Shown: positions 45,703 through 53,989 of the stretch, piece after piece
How the letters are laid out: each line of letters opens with the position of its first letter
Numbering within the stretch: position 1 is the stretch's first letter
Source of the DNA: Sphingobium sp. OAS761
Lineage (GTDB): Bacteria; Pseudomonadota; Alphaproteobacteria; Sphingomonadales; Sphingomonadaceae
Length of the DNA: 64,000 bases
Reading direction: 5' to 3'
Assembly: GCF_024168485.1 (NCBI RefSeq)
Contig: NZ_JALJVY010000008.1
Location: 62,001-126,000, forward strand
Made by a program: the position numbers and the translations under genes
The notes under the pieces: model-generated
Database searches by the model: none
What the model saw: the letters and a program-made list of their open reading frames with translations, nothing else
What the model was told of the DNA's origin: nothing

Positions 45703-48700
45703 TCAGGCGACGACCTGGAAATTATCCGCCGACAGCACGACCGGATAATCGAACGTCGCGAACAGGATCGGGGCTATCGTACCGTTGCCGTCGGCGTCGT
45801 AATAGAGCCTGCTCTCGACCTGATTGAAGAGGATGCGGTCCTGCGCATCGAGCGCCACCGATCCCGCGTGGAAGGCCGCTGGGTCGAGTGCGCCGATCGC
45901 GCCTACCTGCGTGAAGATCGACGCTGACAAGGCGATGCTGTCATCCGCCTGCGAAAAGTCGGCGATGGCATCAATGTTACCGGACCCGATCGCCGAGCTG
46001 AAACGGAAAATATCCGCACCCGCCCCGCCGGTCATCTTGTCCTTGCCGAGGCCACCGTCCAGCAGATCCGCGCCGTCCCCGCCTTTCAATTCGTCGTCCC
46101 CAAGCCCGCCGTAAAGCATGTCGGCATCGGCATTGCCCTCCAATCGATCGTTGCCGCTGTCTCCAAATAGCTGGTCCGCTCCCGGGCCGCCGGTCAGAAA
46201 GTCATTACCCTCTTCGCCACGCAGAATGTCCGCGCCAAAATTTGCGGCTATCCGGTTGTGCAGGCTGTTGCCGGTCAGCGTCTGGCCGGTGGCTGACGTG
46301 CCCGTAAGATTTTCGATATAGTCGCCGAGCGTGAAGGAGGAGAATGCCGTCATGATCGCATCGTCATTGCCACCACTCGCGATCTCGATCACGCGATCGC
46401 CAACATTGTCGATAATATAGGTGTCATTGTTGCGTCCGCCGGACATGATGTCCGCGCCCGCGCCGCCATCAAGCCAGTCGTTGCCGGCGTCATCGGTCAA
46501 TATATCGTCACCGGCGCCGCCGATCAGCCGATTATTATAAGGATTGCCGATCAGTTCCTGCCCATCATTGGAAAGGGCGATCAGATTTTCCATGCTGTTG
46601 GGCAGCATATAGCCATTGATACTGGTATATACGGTGTCGGAACCTTCGACGTCGTCGATTACGTCGCCGACATTGTCGACATAATAGGTGTCGTCGCCAT
46701 AATAACCGACCATCAGGTCCGCGCCGGCGCCGCCGTCGATAACGGCGCCCCAGCCTTTCGCTATGATGATGTTATCCATCGCATTGCCGGTGGCATGGAT
46801 CATCGCGCCGACCTGTTCGGTATCGGGTGCTTCGATGGTCAGATTTTCGATATTGTCCGGCAGCGCGTAGTTCAGCAACCGGGTATAGATCGTGTCGTTG
46901 CCGGCGTCGGGATTCTCGATCACGATGTCACCCGTTGCATCAACCACATAGATGTCATCGCCGCCGCCGCCGGCCATCCGGTCATCGCCCGTCAGGCCAA
47001 GCAATATTTCCGCCTCTGAAGTGCCATTCAGTGTGTCGGCATCGCCGGTGCCGGTTATTACGGGCCGGTTAGACGTTATGTCGAGCGCTTCGCCGAAAGC
47101 GGCATGGTTACGGATATTTCCGACCGTCAGGACGGTGCCGTCCTCCATGGCAAAGAGCTGAATGCTGTCCTGGCCACCGCTGAACGACCAGTTACCGATC
47201 ATGCTTTGGTCGAAATTGGTGAGCGAGGTATCGCCCACGTCGAAGCGCGCCTGGGGCAAGTGTCCGCTCAGCAGCAAATGCGGCTGCCATGCGCTGCCCG
47301 CGGCGTCCGGGTCGATGTAGAGGCCATCGCGCAGCGACAGATAGCCGGCCGTGAACGGGTTGGTAACGCCATCCCAGCCGATCAGGACGTCGCGTAGATA
47401 GTCCCGGATATAGATGTAATCACTCGATTTGCTGAAATCAGGCAATTCGATCAGCGTGCCGGGTTCGAATGGGGCATAAGTGCGCTGGAGCACAACCTTG
47501 TCACCGCCACCGCCCAGGGTGATGGTCTGATAGCGGCTGCGTGGATCGACGATCACAACTTCGTTTCCGGCGCCCAGTTGGATGTCGGCACGCAACACGG
47601 AACCGACATAGACCCAGTCTTCGCTCCCGCGCACGGTCACACTGTCCAGATAGCGGTTCTGCGCATCGAATATGATGACATCGCGTCCTGATTTGCCATC
47701 GAGCAGGATCGTGCTGGGCGCCATGTCGCCCGACCGCGCGACATAAAGTTCGTCATTGCCCCCGCCGCCGAGAAGTTGGTCATCGCCGCCGAAACGGTCG
47801 ACCAGCAGGTCGCTGCCAGGGCCCCAATAATAAAAACCCTGTCCGACGTTGCCGCTGCCGTTCAATATATCATCGCCGACATTGCCCATCAGCGTGTCGG
47901 AACCGCCTGCGCGCCCGCCCGACAAAATATTTCCGCCAGGACCGGCCTGAATGAAGTCGTTGCCGCCCCCGCCGTCGATGAAGTTGGCACCGGTGCCGCC
48001 CGGCAGCCATTCCGATACCCCCTCGCCCGAGTAAATATTTGTGTAGCCGTAATAGCTGTAATTGCCCTCTATTCCTGCCGGATCGAGGCCGATATTGTCG
48101 GTGGTGAGGGACGATGCGGCCACATTCCGGAAAGTGATCAGTGTTGCAAACCCGTTGGAATTGCCGCTCCCGTCACGATCCATCTCCAACAATGTGTCGG
48201 CTCCGGACTGGACCACACGCAGATAGCCGGCGCTGAACGGGTTGTCGCCGAAATCCCACCCGGACAAACTGTTCACCAGAAACTGGATCAGTTCGATCCG
48301 ATCCGTACCGACATCGAAATCCTGGATCGCCAGCGTGCCGGCGGTGGGCTGTCCGGCTTCTCCCGGCGCCAGCCTCACTGTGTCCGCCCCGCTACCCAGT
48401 GTGACTCTATGGCGGCCGCCTGACATGTCGATCGTGACACTGTCGTTACCGCTGCCACCGTCGACGTTGCTCGACGCCACGCCCCCTATCAATATCGTAT
48501 CGCCACCCGTGCCGCCGCGAACGGTGAGCGTATCGACGTGGCGACCGATCGCTTCGAATATCAGGCTGTCGTTGCCGCTGCCGCCATCCATGACGATATT
48601 GCTGGGCGGCGGCGCGGTTCCCCGGTACACTTCGATCAAGTCGTCGCCCGCCTCACCGTACAGCTTGTCGTTACCGCCTGCATTGTCGCGAAGGATGTCC

Positions 48701-49722
48701 AACCCATCCGTGCCGTTATTTGCCGCGGTGTTGCCGAACAACACGTCGTCGCCCGGCCCGCCATTCATGATGTCGACGCCAGCGCCGCCCTCTAATATGT
48801 CGTTGCCCGGGCCGCCAAACATCCGGTCATCCCCGGCAAGGCCGCGCAGGAGGTCGTCGCCGCTCGTGCCTTCAAGCCGTTCGCTCGCGTCGGTGCCCGG
48901 GACGATATTGAGGCTGGTAGCCTGTAACGAAAAGGAAGCGGGTGTGTCGCCCGTGATGCCCAGATAATAGGTGCCGCTCGTGGCGACGGTGAAAGGCATG
49001 GTGCCGTCGCCCGACACGAAGCTGGTCAGGCGGTGCCCGGCCTGGTCATAGATGTCCAGGCGGGCGCGGCTGGCTCCGGCAAGCAGGATGTCGAAACGGA
49101 TGTCCTGCCCCGCATTCAGTGCGACCGCATACCAGTCGCGATCGCCAGTCCGGTCGATGGCGCCGAAAACTTCTTTGCCAACGGCCAGGGTATGATCGGT
49201 CTGTTCGCGGCCGAAGAGGTTGTCGCCTGCCCTTCCTTCGGAAAATCCCTGCGCGACCCAGTGGGCGAGCGCGCCCTCCGCGCCCAGCCCCCGTGCACCC
49301 AGATCCCCGTTGCTGAGCAGATAGGCGACAGCATCGAAACTGGTCTTCCGTCCCTCGCCCGAACCGTAGGTGATGAAGTGGCGCGTCGCTGCGGCGGCGT
49401 CGGTGCCGAATGCGACGATCAGGTCGCCATAGGTCGCGGTATAGCGCAGCGCGTCGAAGCTTATGGAGCGCCCTTCGCTCGCGCCATATTGGATGAAATG
49501 GCGTGCGGCCGCCGCCTCGTCGGTGCGGAACGTGGTGATCAGGTCGCCATAGGATGCGGTATAGGCCAACGCGTCGAAGCGGATGGTGCGGCCTTCAGCC
49601 TCGCCATAGCGCGCATAATGGTCCCGGCCCTTCTGCGGGTCGGCACCCAACCCGATCCGCAGGTCAGCATAGGACGCGATGTAGCGAAGCGCCTCGGCAT
49701 CCGTCCAAGTCGAACTGTCCAC
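45703..49722 (-). CDS. large RTX/calcium-binding repeat protein, probable type I secretion substrate
   Basis: A 1339-residue protein with no signal peptide. Four tandem ~40-residue repeats (ASYGDL ... HF..YG..EGR) fill residues 1-166, a PPC-like beta domain follows (about 167-278), then RTX nonapeptide repeats (GGxGxDxLxG). Two ~150-residue blocks around 346-500 and 640-800 are duplicates (see 47330-47800 and 48220-48700). The C-terminus is RTX again with a serralysin-like end (DADGNGTIAPILFATFDYPVVL). The GTG start at 49722 has GGAAAGGA 8 bases upstream. It is likely secreted by a type I system, but none is nearby. Confidence 0.85.
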   Translation of the reverse strand: MDSSTWTDAEALRYIASYADLRIGLGADPQKGRDHYARYGEAEGRTIRFDALAYTASYGDLITTFRTDEAAAARHFIQYGASEGRSISFDALRYTATYGDLIVAFGTDAAAATRHFITYGSGEGRKTSFDAVAYLLSNGDLGARGLGAEGALAHWVAQGFSEGRAGDNLFGREQTDHTLAVGKEVFGAIDRTGDRDWYAVALNAGQDIRFDILLAGASRARLDIYDQAGHRLTSFVSGDGTMPFTVATSGTYYLGITGDTPASFSLQATSLNIVPGTDASERLEGTSGDDLLRGLAGDDRMFGGPGNDILEGGAGVDIMNGGPGDDVLFGNTAANNGTDGLDILRDNAGGNDKLYGEAGDDLIEVYRGTAPPPSNIVMDGGSGNDSLIFEAIGRHVDTLTVRGGTGGDTILIGGVASSNVDGGSGNDSVTIDMSGGRHRVTLGSGADTVRLAPGEAGQPTAGTLAIQDFDVGTDRIELIQFLVNSLSGWDFGDNPFSAGYLRVVQSGADTLLEMDRDGSGNSNGFATLITFRNVAASSLTTDNIGLDPAGIEGNYSYYGYTNIYSGEGVSEWLPGGTGANFIDGGGGNDFIQAGPGGNILSGGRAGGSDTLMGNVGDDILNGSGNVGQGFYYWGPGSDLLVDRFGGDDQLLGGGGNDELYVARSGDMAPSTILLDGKSGRDVIIFDAQNRYLDSVTVRGSEDWVYVGSVLRADIQLGAGNEVVIVDPRSRYQTITLGGGGDKVVLQRTYAPFEPGTLIELPDFSKSSDYIYIRDYLRDVLIGWDGVTNPFTAGYLSLRDGLYIDPDAAGSAWQPHLLLSGHLPQARFDVGDTSLTNFDQSMIGNWSFSGGQDSIQLFAMEDGTVLTVGNIRNHAAFGEALDITSNRPVITGTGDADTLNGTSEAEILLGLTGDDRMAGGGGDDIYVVDATGDIVIENPDAGNDTIYTRLLNYALPDNIENLTIEAPDTEQVGAMIHATGNAMDNIIIAKGWGAVIDGGAGADLMVGYYGDDTYYVDNVGDVIDDVEGSDTVYTSINGYMLPNSMENLIALSNDGQELIGNPYNNRLIGGAGDDILTDDAGNDWLDGGAGADIMSGGRNNDTYIIDNVGDRVIEIASGGNDDAIMTAFSSFTLGDYIENLTGTSATGQTLTGNSLHNRIAANFGADILRGEEGNDFLTGGPGADQLFGDSGNDRLEGNADADMLYGGLGDDELKGGDGADLLDGGLGKDKMTGGAGADIFRFSSAIGSGNIDAIADFSQADDSIALSASIFTQVGAIGALDPAAFHAGSVALDAQDRILFNQVESRLYYDADGNGTIAPILFATFDYPVVLSADNFQVVA
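47330..48700 (-). repeat. internal duplication of the RTX protein core
   Basis: Two blocks, at about 48220-48700 and 47330-47800, code for matching segments. In the first, PSNIVMDGGSGNDSLIFEA leads to DTLTVRGG and later NPFSAGYLRV; in the second, PSTILLDGKSGRDVIIFDA leads to DSVTVRGS and later NPFTAGYLSL. The similarity is clear in protein sequence, not at the DNA level, so it is an old duplication. Confidence 0.7.
49225..49722 (-). repeat. four tandem ~40-residue repeats at the N-terminus of the RTX protein
   Basis: Each repeat has the pattern F/TDA-x-x-Y-x-A-S/T-Y-G/A-D-L ... A-x-H-F/Y-x-x-x-G-x-x-E-G-R. Repeats two and three are closest to each other, also at DNA level (short runs such as tcgccata and gcgtcgaagc recur). 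The fourth has diverged (LLSNGDL). The pattern is known from large calcium-binding proteins of alphaproteobacteria; its role is not established. Confidence 0.7.
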
Positions 49723-49962
49723 GGCAATTGTCCTTTCCGGCATTGCGATCAGAATAAAGTGCAGGGTGAGCAACCTTAATTCTTCGATCTATGCGAATTC
49801 ATCCCTGTCGGAACTGTAGGGTCGGCTATTTCGTGTAGCCACTGTTATATTTACCCGTCGGGGTGCAGCGATGATCCGTGCCATTGTCGCGCCGGGCTGA
49901 GCCGCATTGATGCCGCAGCCCTGAAGGGGGCTTTGTCAGGCGGCTGTGCGGGGCGGCAAAGA

Positions 49963-50038
49963 TGGTGAGTCCAGCTGGGCTCGAACCAGCGACCTACTGA
50001 TTAAAAGTCAGTTGCTCTACCGACTGAGCTATGGACCC
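49963..50038 (-). tRNA. tRNA-Lys (anticodon TTT)
   Basis: A 76-base cloverleaf with encoded CCA. The acceptor arms GGGTCCA and TGGACTC pair (one G-T wobble), the D arm is GCTC-AGTCGGTA-GAGC, the anticodon arm ACTGA-CTTTTAA-TCAGT has anticodon TTT, and the T arm is CGCTGGTTCGAGCCCAGC-like with the standard GTTCGA. It lies on the minus strand. The 240 bases between it and the RTX gene show no other gene. Confidence 0.97.
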
Positions 50039-50081
50039 ATCCAGACGGTGCCGGACCCCCTAAAGAGGGCGGGCCGCATGG

Positions 50082-50591
50082 TCAACCTCTTGTCGTGACC
50101 TTGGCGCGCGCTTTTGCGGCACGCGCGCGCAAATGCGTGATCCGCAGGCCCGTTTCGGGGTCGCGCCCGTGCGGATGGATCGCGTGGGCCGGCGCCAGCA
50201 CGAACGGCCGCGTGCGAAAGGCGGGATGGGGGACGGTCAGCCCGGCACCGCGCCAGCGCCCGCCCGACCACAGGATGATGTCGATATCCATGCTGCGCGC
50301 GCCCCAGCGCCTGTAGCGCCGCCGTCCCAGCCCCGTCTCGATCGCCTGGCAAAGCGCCAGCATCGCGGGCGGGGGCAGGGGGCTTTCGACCAGCAGCGCG
50401 CTGTTGGCGAAGCGCCGCGAAGACGGACCGACCGGCGCCGTGTCGAAAACCGGCGCCTGCGCGACAATCCTTGCCCGCGCGCCGATCAGTGCCGCCGCTT
50501 CGGCGATCAGGCGGGCGGGCGTGCGCGCCGCCGACAGCGGCCGGTTCGATCCCAGCGCCAGAAGATAGAGGTGCGCGCTTGCCTGCATCAT
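50082..50591 (-). CDS. folK: 2-amino-4-hydroxy-6-hydroxymethyldihydropteridine pyrophosphokinase
   Basis: Adds pyrophosphate to hydroxymethyl-dihydropterin in folate synthesis. 169 residues. It starts LYLLALGSNRPLS, then has VFDTAPVGPSSRRFANSALLVES and the catalytic motif RRYRRWGARSMDIDIILWSG followed by LTVPHPAFRTRPFVLAPA. Two adjacent start codons (50591, 50588) are possible. It is divergent from the uracil-DNA glycosylase gene with only 23 bases between. Confidence 0.93.
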   Translation of the reverse strand: MMQASAHLYLLALGSNRPLSAARTPARLIAEAAALIGARARIVAQAPVFDTAPVGPSSRRFANSALLVESPLPPPAMLALCQAIETGLGRRRYRRWGARSMDIDIILWSGGRWRGAGLTVPHPAFRTRPFVLAPAHAIHPHGRDPETGLRITHLRARAAKARAKVTTRG

Positions 50592-50614
50592 GACTTGGCG
50601 CCTATCTGCCCGGG

Positions 50615-51271
50615 ATGACCGTGACCAGCCCCTTGCCCGCCACCGAACCTCCGCGCGATTGCCCGCGCTGCCCGCGCCTGGTGGACTATCGCCATGCCTG
50701 CCGCGCGGAATTCCCTGACTGGTGGAACGCGCCGGTGCCCGCCTTCGGCGACCCGGCGGCGCGCATCGCGATCGTCGGCCTCGCGCCCGGAAAGCATGGC
50801 GCCAACCGCACCGGGCGGCCGTTCACGGGCGATTATGCCGGCGACTTGCTGTTCGCGACGCTGGCAAAATTCGGCCTGTCCGAAGGTCAATATGACGCGC
50901 GCGCCGACGACGGCCTGACCTTGCGCGACATCATCATCCTCAATTCGGTCAAATGCCTGCCGCCGCAGAACAAGCCGCAGCCCGACGAAATCCGTGCCTG
51001 CCGCCCGTTTCTGGCGGATGGCGTGGCGGCACTGCCCAACGCCCGCACCTTCATCGCGCTGGGCCAGATCGCGCACCAGTCGGCGGTGAAGATATTGGGC
51101 GGCAAACTGCCCAAGGCGCGCTTCGCGCATCTCGCCGAACACCGGATGCCCGACGGGCGGATGCTGATCGACAGCTATCATTGCTCGCGGTACAACACCA
51201 ACACCGGGCGCCTGACTGCCGCCATGTTCGAAGCGGTCTTCGCCCGTGCGCTGGAGCTCAGCCGAGCGTGA
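50615..51271 (+). CDS. uracil-DNA glycosylase, family 5 (UdgB-like)
   Basis: Removes uracil and related damage from DNA. 218 residues. It has the N-terminal iron-sulfur cysteines (CPRCPRL and a later Cys), the pocket motif GLAPGKHGANRTGRPFTGD (about 52-70), the NSVKCLPPQNKPQPDE stretch, and the C-terminal SYHCSRYNTNTGRLT with the catalytic-loop His. The GLAPGxxGANRTGRPF motif marks family 5. It starts 23 bases from the divergent folK and overlaps the convergent monooxygenase by 14 bases. Confidence 0.88.
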   Translation: MTVTSPLPATEPPRDCPRCPRLVDYRHACRAEFPDWWNAPVPAFGDPAARIAIVGLAPGKHGANRTGRPFTGDYAGDLLFATLAKFGLSEGQYDARADDGLTLRDIIILNSVKCLPPQNKPQPDEIRACRPFLADGVAALPNARTFIALGQIAHQSAVKILGGKLPKARFAHLAEHRMPDGRMLIDSYHCSRYNTNTGRLTAAMFEAVFARALELSRA

Positions 51272-51551
51272 GGCTGTCGAGGTAGCATCCGTCGGGCGGC
51301 CCGTCGATCGCCGCCATCATCGGGGCGATGACCGCCTTGTCCAGTTGCGGCCCGGCGGCCTTGTGGGCCTCCACGCTTGTCCACCGTTCGATGAAGACGA
51401 AGCGCCGTTCGTTGCCGATGTCGCGCAGCAGTTCGACGCCGTCGCAGCCGGGCAGCGCGCGGACCGCATCGGCCAGCGTGCGCAGCGCCGTTTCCAGCGT
51501 GGCGTCCATCCCTTCGCGGGCGGTCATCATGTAATGGCGTGCGACGCTCAT
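51258..51551 (-). CDS. antibiotic biosynthesis monooxygenase-like (ABM) protein
   Basis: A 97-residue dimeric alpha-beta barrel protein of the ABM family (putative quinol monooxygenase). The pattern is RHYMMTAREGMDATLETALRTL, then GCDGVELLRDIGNERRFVFIERW with the conserved Trp, and SVEAHKAAG with the conserved His. Its stop overlaps the end of the glycosylase on the other strand by 14 bases. It follows aguB by 21 bases and may be on the aguA-aguB transcript, though no link is known. Confidence 0.8.
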   Translation of the reverse strand: MSVARHYMMTAREGMDATLETALRTLADAVRALPGCDGVELLRDIGNERRFVFIERWTSVEAHKAAGPQLDKAVIAPMMAAIDGPPDGCYLDSLTLG

Positions 51552-51572
51552 CGTCCTGCTCCCTCTGCTCTT

Positions 51573-52424
51573 CTATATGTCCTGCACGATCCGACCATAG
51601 AGGTCGGGCCGGCGGTCGCGGAAAAAGCCCATGCCCGCGCGATGGATGCGTGCCCGTTCCAGGTCCAGCGTGGCGACCAGCGCGCCGCTGTCCCTCGCGT
51701 TCGCCTCGGCGGCGAAGTCGCCCCATTCGTCGCTGATGAAGCTGTGGCCGTAGAATGTCTGGCCTTCCTCTTCCTCGCCGATGCGGTTGGCGGCGATCAC
51801 CGGCATGCAGTTGCTGACCGCATGGCCGATCATCGCGCGCCGCCACATGCGGCTGGTGTCGAGTTCCGCATCATAGGGTTCGGAACCGATCGCGGTCGGG
51901 TAGAACAGCATCTCCGCGCCCATCAGCGCCATGCAGCGCGCGGTTTCGGGATACCATTGGTCCCAGCATATGCCGACGCCGATGGTGCCGTATTTCGTCT
52001 TCCAGACCTTGAAGCCGCTGTTGCCGGGACGGAAATAATATTTTTCCTCATAGCCTGGCCCGTCGGGAATATGGCTCTTGCGATAGACGCCCATGATCTC
52101 GCCTGTATCGTCGATCATCGCGAGCGAGTTGTAATAATGCTGCCCGTCACGCTCGAAATAGCTGGTGGGGATATAGACGCCCAGTTCCTTTGCCAGCTTG
52201 CGCATCTCCTGCACCGCGGCATGTTCGTCGGTCGGCCGGGCGCCGGCGAACAGCGCCTCGTCCTCGACGCGGCAGAAATAGGGGCCTTCGAACAGTTCGG
52301 GCGGCAGGATGATCTTGGCGCCGCGCATGGCGGCCTTGCGCACATGGGCGGCGACCATGGCGATATTGTCCGCCATGTCGTCCGAAAAGGCGAGTTGCAG
52401 GGCGGCGACCGTCACTTTCGTCAT
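51573..52424 (-). CDS. aguB: N-carbamoylputrescine amidase
   Basis: Hydrolyses N-carbamoylputrescine to putrescine. 283 residues of the nitrilase superfamily. The catalytic triad is Glu in LPPELFEGPYFC, Lys in YRKSHIPDGPGYEEKYY and Cys153 in GVGICWDQWYPE. The start MTKVTVAALQ is chosen because GGAAA lies 6 bases upstream; the alternative MTETV begins in the intergenic region with no ribosome site. It follows aguA directly (16 bases), so both steps from agmatine to putrescine are encoded. Confidence 0.93.
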   Translation of the reverse strand: MTKVTVAALQLAFSDDMADNIAMVAAHVRKAAMRGAKIILPPELFEGPYFCRVEDEALFAGARPTDEHAAVQEMRKLAKELGVYIPTSYFERDGQHYYNSLAMIDDTGEIMGVYRKSHIPDGPGYEEKYYFRPGNSGFKVWKTKYGTIGVGICWDQWYPETARCMALMGAEMLFYPTAIGSEPYDAELDTSRMWRRAMIGHAVSNCMPVIAANRIGEEEEGQTFYGHSFISDEWGDFAAEANARDSGALVATLDLERARIHRAGMGFFRDRRPDLYGRIVQDI

Positions 52425-52440
52425 CACTGTTTCCGTCATT

Positions 52441-53427
52441 TCAGGCCAAGGGCATCTGCTGGCTGCAACAATGAAAGCTGCCGCCACCCGACAATATGGC
52501 ATCGCTGCGCAGTCCGACAATCTCCCGGCCCGGAAAGAATGGGCGCAACGCATCCAGCGCGGACTGGTCGTTCGGGCGGCCATAGACGGGCACGATGACG
52601 GCGGCGTTGCCGACATAGAAATTCATGTAGCTTGCCGGGATCGGTTCGCCCTCCACGACGACCAGGCCGGGGGAGGGGATGTCCACCACCTCCACCCCGT
52701 GTGCCCGCGCCCGCGCGCGCGCGTCCGCGTAGACGGCGGCATTGGGGTCGTCGTCCGTGGTGGCGAGCGGCAGCGCCAGCAGGCCCGGCGCCACGAAGCG
52801 GGCGAGATTGTCGACATGCCCGTCGGTATGGTCGTTCAGCAACCCGTCGCCCAGCCACAGCATGTCCGACAGGCCCAGCGCGCCCGCCAGCAGCGTCTCT
52901 ATCTTGCCACGATCCAGGTCCGGATTGCGATTGGGGTTCAGCAGGCATTGCCGGGTGGTGACGAACAGGCCGGTGCCGTCGGTATCCACGGCGCCGCCCT
53001 CGAACACCCAGTTCTGCGATGCGGTAGGCAGGCCGGTCGTCGCGGCCAGCCGCGCGCCGATATCCTCGTCGCCCGGCATCCTGTACTTGCCGCCCCAGCC
53101 GTTGAAGCCGAAATCCACCAGCGCACGCTCGCCCATGCCGTTCAGCACCGCGATCGGCGCCGTGTCGCGCAGCCAGACGTCGCCCAGCGTCTGGATCACG
53201 ATCTCCACGCCCGGCGCGGCCAGCACGCGCGCGGCGTCGGCATCCTCCCGCGTCGCGACGACCAGCCGGACCGCCTCGCCCTTGCCATCGGCATGCAAGG
53301 CGCTGGCGAAGTCGGCAATCTGCCGCCGGGCGCCGTCGAAAGCGCCGGGCCATTCTTCCGGGTTGGTCGGAAAGCCGATCCAGGTCCATTCATGCGGTGC
53401 CCATTCGGCGGGCATGCGGAAAGTCAT
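52441..53427 (-). CDS. aguA: agmatine deiminase
   Basis: Converts agmatine to N-carbamoylputrescine. 328 residues of the peptidyl-arginine deiminase fold. It starts FRMPAEWAPHEWTWIGFP, with the conserved WLRDTAPIAVLNG, NGWGGKYRMPGDE, FEGGAVDTDGTG and HTDGHVDNLARF, and ends with the catalytic Cys320 in GGGSFHCCSQQMP. The start at 53427 is preferred; the upstream frame is longer but lacks a ribosome site. The arginine decarboxylase that would supply agmatine is not in the window. Confidence 0.94.
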   Translation of the reverse strand: MTFRMPAEWAPHEWTWIGFPTNPEEWPGAFDGARRQIADFASALHADGKGEAVRLVVATREDADAARVLAAPGVEIVIQTLGDVWLRDTAPIAVLNGMGERALVDFGFNGWGGKYRMPGDEDIGARLAATTGLPTASQNWVFEGGAVDTDGTGLFVTTRQCLLNPNRNPDLDRGKIETLLAGALGLSDMLWLGDGLLNDHTDGHVDNLARFVAPGLLALPLATTDDDPNAAVYADARARARAHGVEVVDIPSPGLVVVEGEPIPASYMNFYVGNAAVIVPVYGRPNDQSALDALRPFFPGREIVGLRSDAILSGGGSFHCCSQQMPLA

Positions 53428-53525
53428 GGCATTTGTCCTTGCCCGGCGCGCCGGCCGGTCCATGATAGGGGGATGATGCGCGCTCCATAGCGGGCGGGAC
53501 CGGACAAGGACAGAGGGCTCGACCG

Positions 53526-53978
53526 ATGCACAGGACAGTTTCCATTATCGCCGCGGGGCTGATCCTGCTCGGCCCGGCGCGGGCCTGCGCTGCCGACCTG
53601 CCGGACTGGCTGACCGGCGAATGGATACACGAACGGGGTGATCGCTGGGACGAAGAGGTGTGGACCCTGCCGCGCGGCGGGACGATGATCGGCATCGGGC
53701 GGTCGGGGCGCGGTGAAATTCAGCGATCCTGGGAAATATTGCGCATCGTCCGCGCGGCCGACGGATCGCTGAGCCTGCACGCCGTCCCGGAAGGCGGCCA
53801 GGAAACGGTCTTTCCGCTGCTGGAACAGGGGGTGCGGGACATAAGCTTCGCCAATCCCGACCATGATTATCCCCAGCGTATCCGCTACTGGCGCGAGGGA
53901 CGGCTGCTGATGGCCGAAACCGCGAAGATGGACGGCAGCGGCGCGCAGGGCTGGACCTATTCCCCCGCCGGGGAATAG
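53526..53978 (+). CDS. DUF6265-like exported protein
   Basis: A 150-residue protein with a signal peptide (MHRTVSIIAAGLILLGPARACA). The mature part begins LPDWLTGEWIHERGDRWDEEVWTLPRGG, then GIGRSGRGEIQRSWEILRI and FANPDHDYPQRIRYWREG, matching the DUF6265 pattern of a small beta-barrel with W, E and R residues. No function is known. It lies 12 bases before the convergent M28 peptidase end. Confidence 0.75.
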   Translation: MHRTVSIIAAGLILLGPARACAADLPDWLTGEWIHERGDRWDEEVWTLPRGGTMIGIGRSGRGEIQRSWEILRIVRAADGSLSLHAVPEGGQETVFPLLEQGVRDISFANPDHDYPQRIRYWREGRLLMAETAKMDGSGAQGWTYSPAGE

Positions 53979-53989
53979 GTCCGTCCCGG

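Noticed and set aside
49774-49962. The gap between the RTX gene and tRNA-Lys as a possible hidden gene or attachment site
   Set aside because: No integrase, no direct repeat of the tRNA 3' end elsewhere in the window, and no open frame with a ribosome site; no sign of an integrated element.
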